DNA of 64,000 bases. Source: Paenibacillus agilis (GTDB lineage Bacteria; Bacillota; Bacilli; Paenibacillales; Paenibacillaceae). Positions 20,044 to 28,677 of the stretch are shown here, piece by piece. The stretch covers positions 1 through 64,000 of the forward strand of contig NZ_VNJK01000002.1 of the NCBI RefSeq assembly GCF_007786455.1. Direction: 5' to 3'. A model generated the notes under the pieces. It saw nothing but the letters and a program-made list of their open reading frames with translations. It did not search any database and had not been told where the DNA came from. Position numbers and translations under genes: made by a program. Within the stretch, counting starts at the first letter, position 1. Every line of letters starts with the position of its first letter.

Positions 20044-20592
20044 CTACTCAAAATTCATTTCGGCATCTTTTAATAATGGGAGCTTTTCATCCTTAACTGA
20101 TAGAATAGGATTGGATGTTGGCCAATCTATCCCTAGTGTCAGATCATTCCAACGAATTCCACGGTCATGCTCTTTAGAGTAGTATTCATCCACTTTATAA
20201 AAGACCTGCGTGTTCGGCACTAACGTACAAAAACCGTGGGCAAATCCTTTCGGAACTAGCAGCTGCCGTTTATTATACTCACTAAGAATAACACCAACCC
20301 ATTGTCCGAAAGTAGGAGAGCTTTTACGAATATCAACGATAACATCATAAATAGCTCCAGAAAGCACACGTACAAGTTTCGTTTGTGCTTTATCATTCAG
20401 CTGATAATGTAAACCTCTTATTACCCCTGTTTCTACAGATAAGGATTGATTATCTTGTACAAATGTATGCTTTATACCGATTTCATGAAACTTCTTTTCA
20501 TTATAACCTTCCATAAAAAAACCCCGGTGGTCACCATGGACCACCGGTTCAATTATACATGCTCCTTGTAAATCCAAAGGTATGACTTTCAT
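20044..20592 (-). CDS. rmlC: dTDP-4-dehydrorhamnose 3,5-epimerase RmlC
   Basis: A 182-residue cupin epimerase, full length for the family. Signature segments are HGDHRGFFME (20-29), the catalytic-His segment RGLHYQ (59-64), VDIRKSSPTFG and VPKGFAHGF (113-121). It lies 18 bp after rmlA and 12 bp before rmlB. Confidence 0.96.
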   Translation of the reverse strand: MKVIPLDLQGACIIEPVVHGDHRGFFMEGYNEKKFHEIGIKHTFVQDNQSLSVETGVIRGLHYQLNDKAQTKLVRVLSGAIYDVIVDIRKSSPTFGQWVGVILSEYNKRQLLVPKGFAHGFCTLVPNTQVFYKVDEYYSKEHDRGIRWNDLTLGIDWPTSNPILSVKDEKLPLLKDAEMNFE

Positions 20593-20610
20593 CAGCGTAT
20601 CCTCCCAAAA

Positions 20611-21354
20611 TTACAACTTCAAGGTACCAAACTCACTACCAAAAATGATATCCTTCGCCAACTCGTTCGCACGAGCTAGAGAAGTATGCGTACCTGCATC
20701 AGTCCACCAACCTTGCAAAACATCAAAAGTAAGCTCTTCACGTTTAATATATGCATTGTTAACATCCGTAATCTCTAATTCACCGCGACCAGACGGCTTA
20801 AGTGTTTTAATGATATCGAACACCTTAGAATCAAACATATAAATCCCTGTTACAGCATAATTACTTTTCGGTTGACTAGGCTTTTCTTCAATAGAAATAA
20901 TTCTCTCACCTTCGAGTTCAGCCACTCCATAGCGCTGAGGATCATGAACTTCTTGAAGAAGAATTTTCGCTCCACTACCTTGTCTTCGGAAATTATCCAC
21001 ATAAGCTGTAATATCGTCTTCAAAAACATTATCACCAAGGATTACAATCATTTGATCATTACTTACAAAATGCTCCGCTAAATCTAATGCTTGTGCAATA
21101 CCCCCTGCTTCATCTTGAACCTTATATGTGAAGCAGACTCCTAATTCACTTCCACTACCTAAAAGGTTAACAACATCCCCCATATGCTCTTTACCAGTAA
21201 CAATAAGAATATCAAGTATTCCAGCTTGCTTAAGTTTGTCTATGGAATGAAATATCATTGGATATTTTCCAACAGGCAGCAAATGTTTATTTGTAACTTT
21301 AGTTAAAGGAAAAAGGCGAGAACCCGTTCCACCCGCTAATATAACACCCTTCAT
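20611..21354 (-). CDS. rmlA: glucose-1-phosphate thymidylyltransferase RmlA (short form)
   Basis: A 247-residue nucleotidyltransferase making dTDP-glucose, the first step towards dTDP-rhamnose. The N-terminal LAGGTGSRLFPLTK motif (6-19) and VGKYPMIF segment are present. It is the shorter Gram-positive variant, lacking the C-terminal extension of the ~290-residue enterobacterial enzyme. It lies 43 bp after the GT4 gene and leads the rmlACBD set. Confidence 0.94.
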   Translation of the reverse strand: MKGVILAGGTGSRLFPLTKVTNKHLLPVGKYPMIFHSIDKLKQAGILDILIVTGKEHMGDVVNLLGSGSELGVCFTYKVQDEAGGIAQALDLAEHFVSNDQMIVILGDNVFEDDITAYVDNFRRQGSGAKILLQEVHDPQRYGVAELEGERIISIEEKPSQPKSNYAVTGIYMFDSKVFDIIKTLKPSGRGELEITDVNNAYIKREELTFDVLQGWWTDAGTHTSLARANELAKDIIFGSEFGTLKL

Positions 21355-21397
21355 ATGTTGGTTCCTCCTCGATCACTTGTCATGAGAGTAGTCTTAA

Positions 21398-22507
21398 TTA
21401 AAAGTGATTGTTACGCTCTATATATTTTTGAATAATAGTTTGTACCTCAACTATTCTCTCGTCCCAACCGTTGTTGTTAATAAAATTCATTGTTGCTTCT
21501 TTTGAACTCTTTGTTCTAGGCTCTTGTAATAACTCCCTAACAATATTCACTAAATCATTATTATTCGAATAAAGATATGCATAATCATTAAATTTAATCG
21601 TTTCTTGATACTTCACGACTATAGTAGGTTTATGAAGAGCAATATACTCGTACACTTTAACAGGATCAACTGATAAAATCAGCTCATTAATTTTAAATGG
21701 CATAATAAAAGCATCTGCCATTTGACAATGGTTAAATAGTTCTTCATGCTTAACTGTTCCTCGATATTGAATACGTGGATGTGATGGAATCTCGATTTCT
21801 TTGGGTCCATACAATACAATTTCAACATCATCAAAAGTGTTTACTACTTCTAAGATTGCTTCAAAATCAACCCACTCGCCTATAGTTCCAAAATAGGTGA
21901 TACTAAATAGCTTTTTACGCTCAGCTAAATTAGTATACTGTATGTCATGCTGAAATACAGATTGTCGTTCTATTGCATTATTAACAACATATACATTGTC
22001 CCCCGAGCCTCGCTCTTTCATTTTTAATTTTAAATTTGCTGAAGAAGCAAATATAAAATCAGCTCGTTGAATTAATTGTTGCTCAAGACCATAAATAAAG
22101 TCCTTTATCTCTCTTTTTTGAGGAAAACCCATTACATCATCCATACAATCATATACTATGATGGAATTATTTAATCGACTGATATCTATAAATTGAAGCA
22201 ATATCGGAGATGTAATCCATATAACGGTATAATCACCGTTATATATTTGCTTCAATTTGTTATGATTGATTGCAGTTTCAGCCATCCTCAACAAACGATA
22301 CCGAGCTGACATGGGTACTTTTTTCAGTGTTTCAATTTGTTTCAAACTAGAAGCCCTACTATTTTTTATGGAATTGTTATCTGTGTATTTTTTTACATAA
22401 AACAAGTCGACTTTATATAAATCACTTAACTTCTCAGCTAAAAAATGTGGTCGTTGTTTTATCCAATTCCAATCCACATGCATTAGGTATGCTATTCGGT
22501 AAGACAT
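21398..22507 (-). CDS. GT4-like glycosyltransferase
   Basis: A 369-residue GT-B-fold protein. The N-terminal IAYLMHVDWNW...QRPHFLAEKL segment is found in a subgroup of surface-glycan transferases, and the C-terminal half has ITYFGTIGEWVDF (about 208-220) and a nucleotide-sugar region around VDPVKVYEYIALHKPTI. The frame extends to a GTG at 22516, but ATG at 22507 has TGGAG eight bases upstream. A terminator-like hairpin sits between the preceding WsfD-like gene and this one, so it may have its own promoter. Its C-terminal half resembles that of the methyltransferase-GT fusion at 26395-28677. Specific sugar unknown. Confidence 0.82.
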   Translation of the reverse strand: MSYRIAYLMHVDWNWIKQRPHFLAEKLSDLYKVDLFYVKKYTDNNSIKNSRASSLKQIETLKKVPMSARYRLLRMAETAINHNKLKQIYNGDYTVIWITSPILLQFIDISRLNNSIIVYDCMDDVMGFPQKREIKDFIYGLEQQLIQRADFIFASSANLKLKMKERGSGDNVYVVNNAIERQSVFQHDIQYTNLAERKKLFSITYFGTIGEWVDFEAILEVVNTFDDVEIVLYGPKEIEIPSHPRIQYRGTVKHEELFNHCQMADAFIMPFKINELILSVDPVKVYEYIALHKPTIVVKYQETIKFNDYAYLYSNNNDLVNIVRELLQEPRTKSSKEATMNFINNNGWDERIVEVQTIIQKYIERNNHF

Positions 22508-22553
22508 CAATCCCACTCCACATTTTTACTTTTTATACATAATCGAAACAATT

Positions 22554-22589
22554 AAAAAACATGCCCATATCTAATTAGAGTATGGGCAT
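22554..22589 (-). terminator. internal terminator in the glycan locus
   Basis: ATGCCCATA (22561-22569) pairs with TATGGGCAT (22581-22589). On the minus strand it is followed by GTTTTTT, a classical intrinsic terminator. It begins 20 nt past the WsfD-like gene stop and divides the leftward glycan genes into two probable transcription units. Confidence 0.8.
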
Positions 22590-22608
22590 TCTAGCAACAT
22601 GATCATTT

Positions 22609-24057
22609 TTAGTTAAGCTTCTTCGCACCAAAAAATCTATTGTTAGTAATTAACTTCCAAACAACTATAAGGAGGCTAATAAAAATAGTTACATCAAATA
22701 AGACATTAAACAAGAATAAATGCTTTTCGAATTCATTCGTTCCTTCTCCTGCAATAGTTGCCGGTATTTGTAATACAGCAACTACTCCGATCATAAAGAA
22801 GTATTCTAAATGTAACTTATGCTCTTTTTTAACAGCTTTAAAGTATAAATATAACAATAATAGAGAGTAGGAAATGATATAAATATACAAGAACAAATAT
22901 GATTTTCCAAAGAAATGTTCTTTTAAACTACTCCACCAAGATAGAATTGTAGCTTTTTCTCTTGGTGATGTATCTTCGCTCTTTTCGTAATTGCCCAAAT
23001 AATCTGGACGTACAACAAAAAGAGAATTGCTATTTTTATTAATGATTTCAAACAATTTTGCAGGATTCTTTAAATAAAAGCCGACTACTTTAGAGTTAGA
23101 AATATTTTTGTTGAAGTTGTTATAAAACTCCTCAGTGTGTATATCCATCGGCTTATTAGCTAAAAAGAATGTCGTATCCTTAAGAATTGCGTATTCTGGT
23201 GTAACATTAAATGACTCCAAATCCGCTTCAGGGTTTGATGAATACTTTAATACACCTGAAAAAATACTATTATACTGGTTAACCTGCTTGATTGTTGCAG
23301 GCGTACTCATAAACATGGCAGCTGATGACAGCAATAACGTTAATGATACCAGCGACAGAATAACTCTGTCCTTTAATGTTTTATGAATCCACATCAATCT
23401 AATAGGAAACAATAAAAGAAAGAAACCAATTACACTGGTTTGAGTTTTGGCTGTTATAAATATAATTGTTGAAATAACGAACAACACAATCAATCCATAG
23501 TTGAGGCTATCCTTTTGAATAATATTAACTGACAAAACAATAGTAAGAAGTAAAAATATATAGGCAGCTGATTCACTATAAAATGAATTAAAATAACTAA
23601 GGTAACCAATATCACAAAAAACAAATAAGAATAATAAAATCATCGCCCATTTAATAATCTGGCTACTAGTTTTTATTTTTAGTAAAAAATAAAAACTTAG
23701 CAAGAATACTACCATATGAATAAAACCCAAAAAACGAATGTCAAATACATCATCACTTGTAAAAAGATTATCGACAAATACTGCAAACTTTACCAGAAAC
23801 GTCTGAGAAGTAACATAATAATCATTTCCCAGCTGATGAGGCACTACAGGGATAGTTTCAAACTCTGTTGTTATATAATCAAAAAACATATTAGAATTAT
23901 CTTTATCAAAGTACTTTAACCCAGCATTGTCCATAACCCTTATAAAGTCACCATTATTAGCTAAACCTACTACTGGTCTCATTAATAGAATATAGGTTAA
24001 TAGTACACCTAATACAACTAATAATATTGCCCCTGTTCTTTTATTTATGTGACTCAT
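22609..24057 (-). CDS. wsfD: polytopic membrane glycosyltransferase, WsfD-like (GT-C type)
   Basis: A 482-residue protein with about 11 predicted membrane helices and large extracytoplasmic loops (about 30-95 and 255-365). The NNGDFIRVMDNAGL segment just after helix 1 (34-47) places acidic residues at the outer membrane face, where GT-C enzymes that use polyprenyl-phosphate sugars have their catalytic Asp. I judge it closest to WsfD, the membrane hexosyltransferase named in the Paenibacillus alvei S-layer glycan cluster. It is packed behind the UbiA-like, PAP2-like and LPG-synthase-TM genes (gap to the last 12 bp), which suggests it uses the lipid-linked sugar they make. Donor identity is inference. 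Confidence 0.7.
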   Translation of the reverse strand: MSHINKRTGAILLVVLGVLLTYILLMRPVVGLANNGDFIRVMDNAGLKYFDKDNSNMFFDYITTEFETIPVVPHQLGNDYYVTSQTFLVKFAVFVDNLFTSDDVFDIRFLGFIHMVVFLLSFYFLLKIKTSSQIIKWAMILLFLFVFCDIGYLSYFNSFYSESAAYIFLLLTIVLSVNIIQKDSLNYGLIVLFVISTIIFITAKTQTSVIGFFLLLFPIRLMWIHKTLKDRVILSLVSLTLLLSSAAMFMSTPATIKQVNQYNSIFSGVLKYSSNPEADLESFNVTPEYAILKDTTFFLANKPMDIHTEEFYNNFNKNISNSKVVGFYLKNPAKLFEIINKNSNSLFVVRPDYLGNYEKSEDTSPREKATILSWWSSLKEHFFGKSYLFLYIYIISYSLLLLYLYFKAVKKEHKLHLEYFFMIGVVAVLQIPATIAGEGTNEFEKHLFLFNVLFDVTIFISLLIVVWKLITNNRFFGAKKLN

Positions 24058-24069
24058 TACAAAACCCCT

Positions 24070-25011
24070 CTATATATACTTGGTTTTCTTTTTGAAAAAC
24101 ACTATAATGCCTATAGCTACTCCTAACCACAAGGTAATTACCCTTATAAGAAGAGTCAATGATATAGCCAGTGATTTTTCAACTCCAAATGACAGGAATA
24201 ATCCCGTCATACTGATTTCAGAGACTCCCATTCCACCCGGCAACATAGAAACTGCACCAGCCAATGTGCCGAAAGAGAAAATAAATAGATTATGCAAAAG
24301 CGATAAATCAAGGCCTAGTGATTTCGTGAAAATATATAACGATATACAGTCTGTTAACCAAGCAAGCGCACTGAGTAAAATAGATATCGCAAGCGGTTTG
24401 AATTTAAACAAATCCTGTGTATTACCGTAAAATTGTATAATGCTTTCTTTCCTCTTCTCAACCCACTTAACTTTACACAAGAACTCTATAATACTAATAC
24501 TAAGTTTTGGTCTTTGTAAGATAAATAATGTTATAGTAAGACCTAAAAATACTGTAAAAAACAAAACTACTCCGAACGAGAACAAAGTAATCCCTAAACT
24601 CATTATAAGTAAGATTCCAAACAAATCAGTTATCCATTCAGATAAAATTACAGGGGAAGATTTAGATAGTTCTGTTTTGTTCAGTTTCTTCAAGGAATGA
24701 ATTTTTATTAGTTCCCCTACTTTACCTGGCGTGATTGACATGGCCCTTCCAATCCAGTAAATGTTAAACGAATCTCTTTGAGGAACATGAATCCCTACTG
24801 TGTTGAGTAAATACGACCACTTCAAAAATCTCAGGTAATAGCCTAAAAATGATATCACGATTGTTGCTAATAAATAAATTGGATGAATCTTTGATATAGT
24901 TTCAATAATTAAATTTATATCACCTAGTAAAATAAATAATAAAAATACAAACGCCCCAATAAACACACCAGTGATTATCTTGGTTCTTAGCTTTTCATTA
25001 TTCTCTAACAA
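24070..25011 (-). CDS. LPG-synthase-TM / flippase-like membrane protein
   Basis: A 313-residue integral membrane protein of the lysylphosphatidylglycerol-synthase transmembrane (AglD/YbhN, flippase-like) family with about eight helices. Diagnostic segments are LRFLKWSYLL, ITPGKVGELIK (about 94-104), SEWITDLFGI and MLPGGMGVSEISMTG (about 258-272). A TTG start with AAGGTG nine bases upstream is the best start. Members often sit with lipid-linked-sugar genes, and some are proposed lipid flippases. Position between the PAP2-like phosphatase and the WsfD-like transferase suggests movement of a polyprenyl-phosphate sugar across the membrane. It has no catalytic synthetase domain, so it is not an LPG synthase. 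Confidence 0.8.
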   Translation of the reverse strand: MLENNEKLRTKIITGVFIGAFVFLLFILLGDINLIIETISKIHPIYLLATIVISFLGYYLRFLKWSYLLNTVGIHVPQRDSFNIYWIGRAMSITPGKVGELIKIHSLKKLNKTELSKSSPVILSEWITDLFGILLIMSLGITLFSFGVVLFFTVFLGLTITLFILQRPKLSISIIEFLCKVKWVEKRKESIIQFYGNTQDLFKFKPLAISILLSALAWLTDCISLYIFTKSLGLDLSLLHNLFIFSFGTLAGAVSMLPGGMGVSEISMTGLFLSFGVEKSLAISLTLLIRVITLWLGVAIGIIVFFKKKTKYI

Positions 25012-25024
25012 AGTATCTCACACC

Positions 25025-25453
25025 TTAAGAAAAAGACTGAAAAATAATGTTTAATATATATCCCAATATTACTCCCAAAACCAAACCACCCAAAACCTCT
25101 ACTTTAGTATGCCCCATACGTTCTCTGAGCTTTTCTTTTTTGTCCTTATATTCTAATTGATTCAATACCTTTGCATGCTGCCCTACAAATATCCGTAATC
25201 CTGTAGCGTCAATAATTACTATATACGTAATAGCAACAGCCAAGCCAAAAATAGGACTAAAGAAACCTTCATTTAAACCTACTAAAATAGTTGGCGTGGT
25301 AATTACAGTCGTATGAGTACTTGGGAATCCACCATTACCAATTAAATTTTTAGCTTCATTCTTAAAACGCACATAATTAATTAAATATTTAAGAACCCCT
25401 GATACAAACCACGCAATGAAGGGAGCTAGAAAATATGGCACTCTAAATACCAC
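25025..25453 (-). CDS. divergent PAP2 family (DUF212) membrane phosphatase-like protein
   Basis: A 142-residue small membrane protein. GGFPSTHTT (41-49) and MGHTKVEVLGG (about 112-122) are the hallmark histidine-containing motifs of the DUF212/YuiD divergent acid-phosphatase family; DATGLR lies between them. GTG start at 25453 only one base after the UbiA-like stop, so the two are translationally coupled. In actinobacteria a PAP2-type phosphatase follows the decaprenyl-phosphoryl-phosphoribose synthase and removes the 5-phosphate; the same pairing here suggests the same step, though this is a different PAP2 branch. Confidence 0.82.
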   Translation of the reverse strand: MVFRVPYFLAPFIAWFVSGVLKYLINYVRFKNEAKNLIGNGGFPSTHTTVITTPTILVGLNEGFFSPIFGLAVAITYIVIIDATGLRIFVGQHAKVLNQLEYKDKKEKLRERMGHTKVEVLGGLVLGVILGYILNIIFQSFS

Positions 25454-25454
25454 C

Positions 25455-26372
25455 TTACTCGAAATATTTTAAAATAATAAAAACGGAAGATGCGTACATG
25501 ATCACAGTCACCAATATATGCTTGTCTTCCAACAAAACTTTTTCTGGTGCTCCACCTTGTTTTTCAATATGTATGAGATACAAATATCTAAACATCCCGT
25601 AGATCACCATAGGAATAGTCCACATCAAATGAATAGAGTGTTCAGATGTAAATGTGAACATAGAGTAACTTATTATTGTTGCAGTGGTTACGATAGCACT
25701 TAGCTGATTTAAAAATTCTGAAGAATAACTATCTAGCACTTTTCTATGAGTACCTTTCTTATTCTCTAACAGTTCAAGTTCATGCTTTCGCTTATTAATT
25801 GCCATAAATAGCGCTAATAACATCGTACAAAGCAAGAACCATGGTGTGAAGTTAACACCAATGGCTAACCCCCCTCCAATAGCTCTCAATACAAAACCTG
25901 CGGCGATAATCATAACATCCAAAATAACAACGTGCTTCAGTCTTAGCGAATAAGCTACATTTAATAAGAAATATATTGCTATTGTCACAAAGAACAATGG
26001 ATCAATTACTAAAGAGAGAATTAATGTAGAAATCAATACAATAGCTCCGAAACAAATAGCTATATTAGCGTTTAAAGCACCCGATGCCATTGGTCTAAAT
26101 TTTTTCTCAGGATGTTTTCTATCAGCCTCTCGATCAACATAGTCATTCAGGATATATACACATCCTGAAATAAGGCAGAACAAGAAAAATGCAATAATAG
26201 AATTATATACCATATTAACATTTAATTTGCTCAATGAAAACAAAGGCGCTGCAAACACAAGTAAGTTTTTAGTCCACTGCTTTGGGCGCATTTGCAGTAA
26301 CAATAACATGAAAATATTTGATTCGCGCAACGCACCTTCGGTATTATCCATCATCTTAGTTGATAGTTTCAA
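25455..26372 (-). CDS. UbiA-family polyprenyl-phosphate phosphoribosyltransferase (DPPR synthase-like)
   Basis: A 305-residue membrane prenyltransferase with about nine helices. The first Asp-rich motif NDYVDREAD (76-84) followed by RKHPEKKFRP, and the second motif YSLRLK...D (141-152), are those of decaprenyl-phosphate 5-phosphoribosyltransferases, which transfer phosphoribose from PRPP to a polyprenyl phosphate. Quinone or heme-O UbiA enzymes lack the HPxKxxRP extension. TTG start at 26372 with AGGTG six bases upstream. Operon position (22 bp after the methyltransferase-GT gene; then phosphatase, flippase-like and GT-C genes) supports making polyprenyl-phospho-ribose or a derivative for glycan decoration. 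No DprE1/DprE2 epimerase genes are in the window, so ribose rather than arabinose is the simpler guess. Confidence 0.82.
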   Translation of the reverse strand: MKLSTKMMDNTEGALRESNIFMLLLLQMRPKQWTKNLLVFAAPLFSLSKLNVNMVYNSIIAFFLFCLISGCVYILNDYVDREADRKHPEKKFRPMASGALNANIAICFGAIVLISTLILSLVIDPLFFVTIAIYFLLNVAYSLRLKHVVILDVMIIAAGFVLRAIGGGLAIGVNFTPWFLLCTMLLALFMAINKRKHELELLENKKGTHRKVLDSYSSEFLNQLSAIVTTATIISYSMFTFTSEHSIHLMWTIPMVIYGMFRYLYLIHIEKQGGAPEKVLLEDKHILVTVIMYASSVFIILKYFE

Positions 26373-26394
26373 TTAATTCACCTGTTTCTATTAT

Positions 26395-28677
26395 TTATAG
26401 TGAATCGTTGTTGTCTATAAGTTGAGCTATATGCTTAGCTTTTGACTTCCACGTATTGTCTAGCGCTTCACTGTTTATAATTTGGTTATACTCCACATCA
26501 TTTCTCATACTTAATGCTTTATCAATAGAATCAATAAATGAATCATGATCTTTTGCAACAAGTACTGACTTATACTTTCGGCATTCAGGCAAGTCACTAG
26601 TGACAATTGGATGACCTAGCGCCATGTACTCGAATAGTTTTATAGGTGATGTAGCCTCTGTAATTTCATTAATTAAAAATGGTATTGTTGAAACATCAAA
26701 ATGTACAGCATACTTAGGAAGTTCCTTATAATTAATCGGACCAACAATACTAATGTTCTCATACTTGCCTAAGTCATGTTGCTCCAAAGAACCATCGTAA
26801 TTCCAGCCAATCAATAGTATTTCATAATCCGGTCTTTCAGATGCTAGTTTTTCAACTAGTCTATAATCAAACCATTTAGCTAATGCACCAAAGTATCCAA
26901 TAATCGGCTTCTTCTTGTTAACTATTTTTTTGATATCATCTGGTACTACGCTCTTATCCACTGACTGAAAATGATTCATCTCTACTCCGTTAGTTACTAG
27001 CTTAAAATTATTACTACGGTATTGAGATACTTCTTGATAAAGCTTATCTGCAGTGGCAACTACAATACATCTTTCATCTTTCAATACATCCAAATGTCTT
27101 CCAATTACATTATTTTTCGATGTACAAAGATCTTCGTGTAATGCGTCCAAATACTCATACAAAACCTTATTTCCAAGTTGCAGTTGTTCATGAATAAACT
27201 CGGATGTGATCTGACCATCTTGGGCATAGACATGTACAATACGAGACTTAATATTTTTCATTAGCAACTCATACTGATCTGTTATATAAAGATTTGGATA
27301 GCCTTCGTATTCCTTAAAGCCTCTAACATCATCGTAATGATTGATTGTGCAATAAAAATACAAATAGCCACAATCTGATAGGTTAAGTGCTATATGCTGC
27401 GGTCTTTGGAATAAAGGTATGTCCCAATCTAGTAATGGTGGATAGATGATAATTGGTTTATCTTTATGATGCGATAAGATTTTTTGTAAATTGTATTCAT
27501 TCTCACTCTTATATCGAATATTAATATATTTCTTTTTTAGTTTAGAATAGACTTTTTTCGTCGTTACCTTTACTCCATTATTTTTAATGGATTTAAAAAA
27601 TTTACCTATATTCGATCCATCACGCAGTTTATAGTATTTCCTTGCAACTTTCCACAAATTAGAGTCATGAATTTTATTCAATTCAAGTGTAACTGCATAT
27701 CTCTCATCGATAAGCTTAGCAACTTCATACTTTTGTTTATCAACTTCCTGCTTTTGCTGCTCCACTAACTTTTTCTCTTTTAATAAATCAGCTTGGATTT
27801 CAAGAATTTCTCCTCTACATTTTTCAAGCTCTTCATGAACTTGAACAGACTTCTGAGAGAGTGTTTTAATTTGGCTATCAAGTTGATTTACTTCATTTCG
27901 GCAAGCTACCAATTCACTTTCTTTCTGCATAACGTGTATCTGGGAAGAATGTAGCTCTTGCCTTAGACTTCCATTAAGATCCAATAGTTCAGTTCTCTGT
28001 TGTTCTATTCCTTTTAAATAAAGGACATTATAATCAAACTTTATGTTCTCTATATCAACTGTATTTGAATTAGCATAAACAACAAAGACTTGTTTACCAT
28101 ACCAAGGTGTTTTAGGATCTCTCCTACAATCAATTTCATTAAAATGCACCAAATTGAAATTGTTCATAGCAACAGGAAAAGTATTATAATCAAATGTGTA
28201 AAAATGTTCACTTATCCTGTCGTATTCTTGGAAAGGCAACAATAAAATAATATACTTCGCCGTTACTTCTGTGAGCTTTCGTATAGATTCCATTGGATTT
28301 AAGAAATGTTCAAATGTATTAGAAGAGAAAAGAACATCGTACTTTTTTGATAGTTCTTGAATATTTCCGCATATAAAATTCAAGTTTGGGTAAGCTAATT
28401 TTGCTTTATGAATAGCCGACTCAGAGAAATCCATTCCTACTAGTTCGTTTTCTGCAAAAAACTGAGATAATACGTGTACACCATCACCCTCAGCACAGCC
28501 TGCATCACAGAAACTTAGCTTATTGTCTTTGATATCCTTTGATAACCATTCAGGAAATTCTTTAATAGCTAAGTTCACGAAATACCCGGTTTGTTCTCTC
28601 CCTTTATTTTCTTCCCAATCTGTATCGAATCTATCGTCCCAATACTCCTTTGTGTTCACAGCATTTTTAGACATCAT
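26395..28677 (-). CDS. methyltransferase - coiled coil - GT4 glycosyltransferase fusion
   Basis: A 760-residue three-part protein. Residues about 50-200 form a SAM-dependent methyltransferase (motif I FCDAGCAEGDG, 56-66). Residues about 222-338 are a long, Glu/Lys/Gln-rich coiled coil. Residues about 405-745 are a GT-B glycosyltransferase (LFQRPQHIALNL; PIIGYFGALAKWFDY; SPIKLFEYMALGHPIV). The frame opens at 28719, but ATG at 28677 has GGAG eight bases upstream and overlaps the wzt stop by 11 bases. In ABC-exported glycans a coiled-coil ruler joined to a capping enzyme (WbdD) sets chain length, with recognition by the Wzt carbohydrate-binding domain; WsaE of Geobacillus is a methylrhamnosyltransferase fusion. 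Methyl capping coupled to sugar transfer is the likely role. Confidence 0.8.
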   Translation of the reverse strand: MMSKNAVNTKEYWDDRFDTDWEENKGREQTGYFVNLAIKEFPEWLSKDIKDNKLSFCDAGCAEGDGVHVLSQFFAENELVGMDFSESAIHKAKLAYPNLNFICGNIQELSKKYDVLFSSNTFEHFLNPMESIRKLTEVTAKYIILLLPFQEYDRISEHFYTFDYNTFPVAMNNFNLVHFNEIDCRRDPKTPWYGKQVFVVYANSNTVDIENIKFDYNVLYLKGIEQQRTELLDLNGSLRQELHSSQIHVMQKESELVACRNEVNQLDSQIKTLSQKSVQVHEELEKCRGEILEIQADLLKEKKLVEQQKQEVDKQKYEVAKLIDERYAVTLELNKIHDSNLWKVARKYYKLRDGSNIGKFFKSIKNNGVKVTTKKVYSKLKKKYINIRYKSENEYNLQKILSHHKDKPIIIYPPLLDWDIPLFQRPQHIALNLSDCGYLYFYCTINHYDDVRGFKEYEGYPNLYITDQYELLMKNIKSRIVHVYAQDGQITSEFIHEQLQLGNKVLYEYLDALHEDLCTSKNNVIGRHLDVLKDERCIVVATADKLYQEVSQYRSNNFKLVTNGVEMNHFQSVDKSVVPDDIKKIVNKKKPIIGYFGALAKWFDYRLVEKLASERPDYEILLIGWNYDGSLEQHDLGKYENISIVGPINYKELPKYAVHFDVSTIPFLINEITEATSPIKLFEYMALGHPIVTSDLPECRKYKSVLVAKDHDSFIDSIDKALSMRNDVEYNQIINSEALDNTWKSKAKHIAQLIDNNDSL

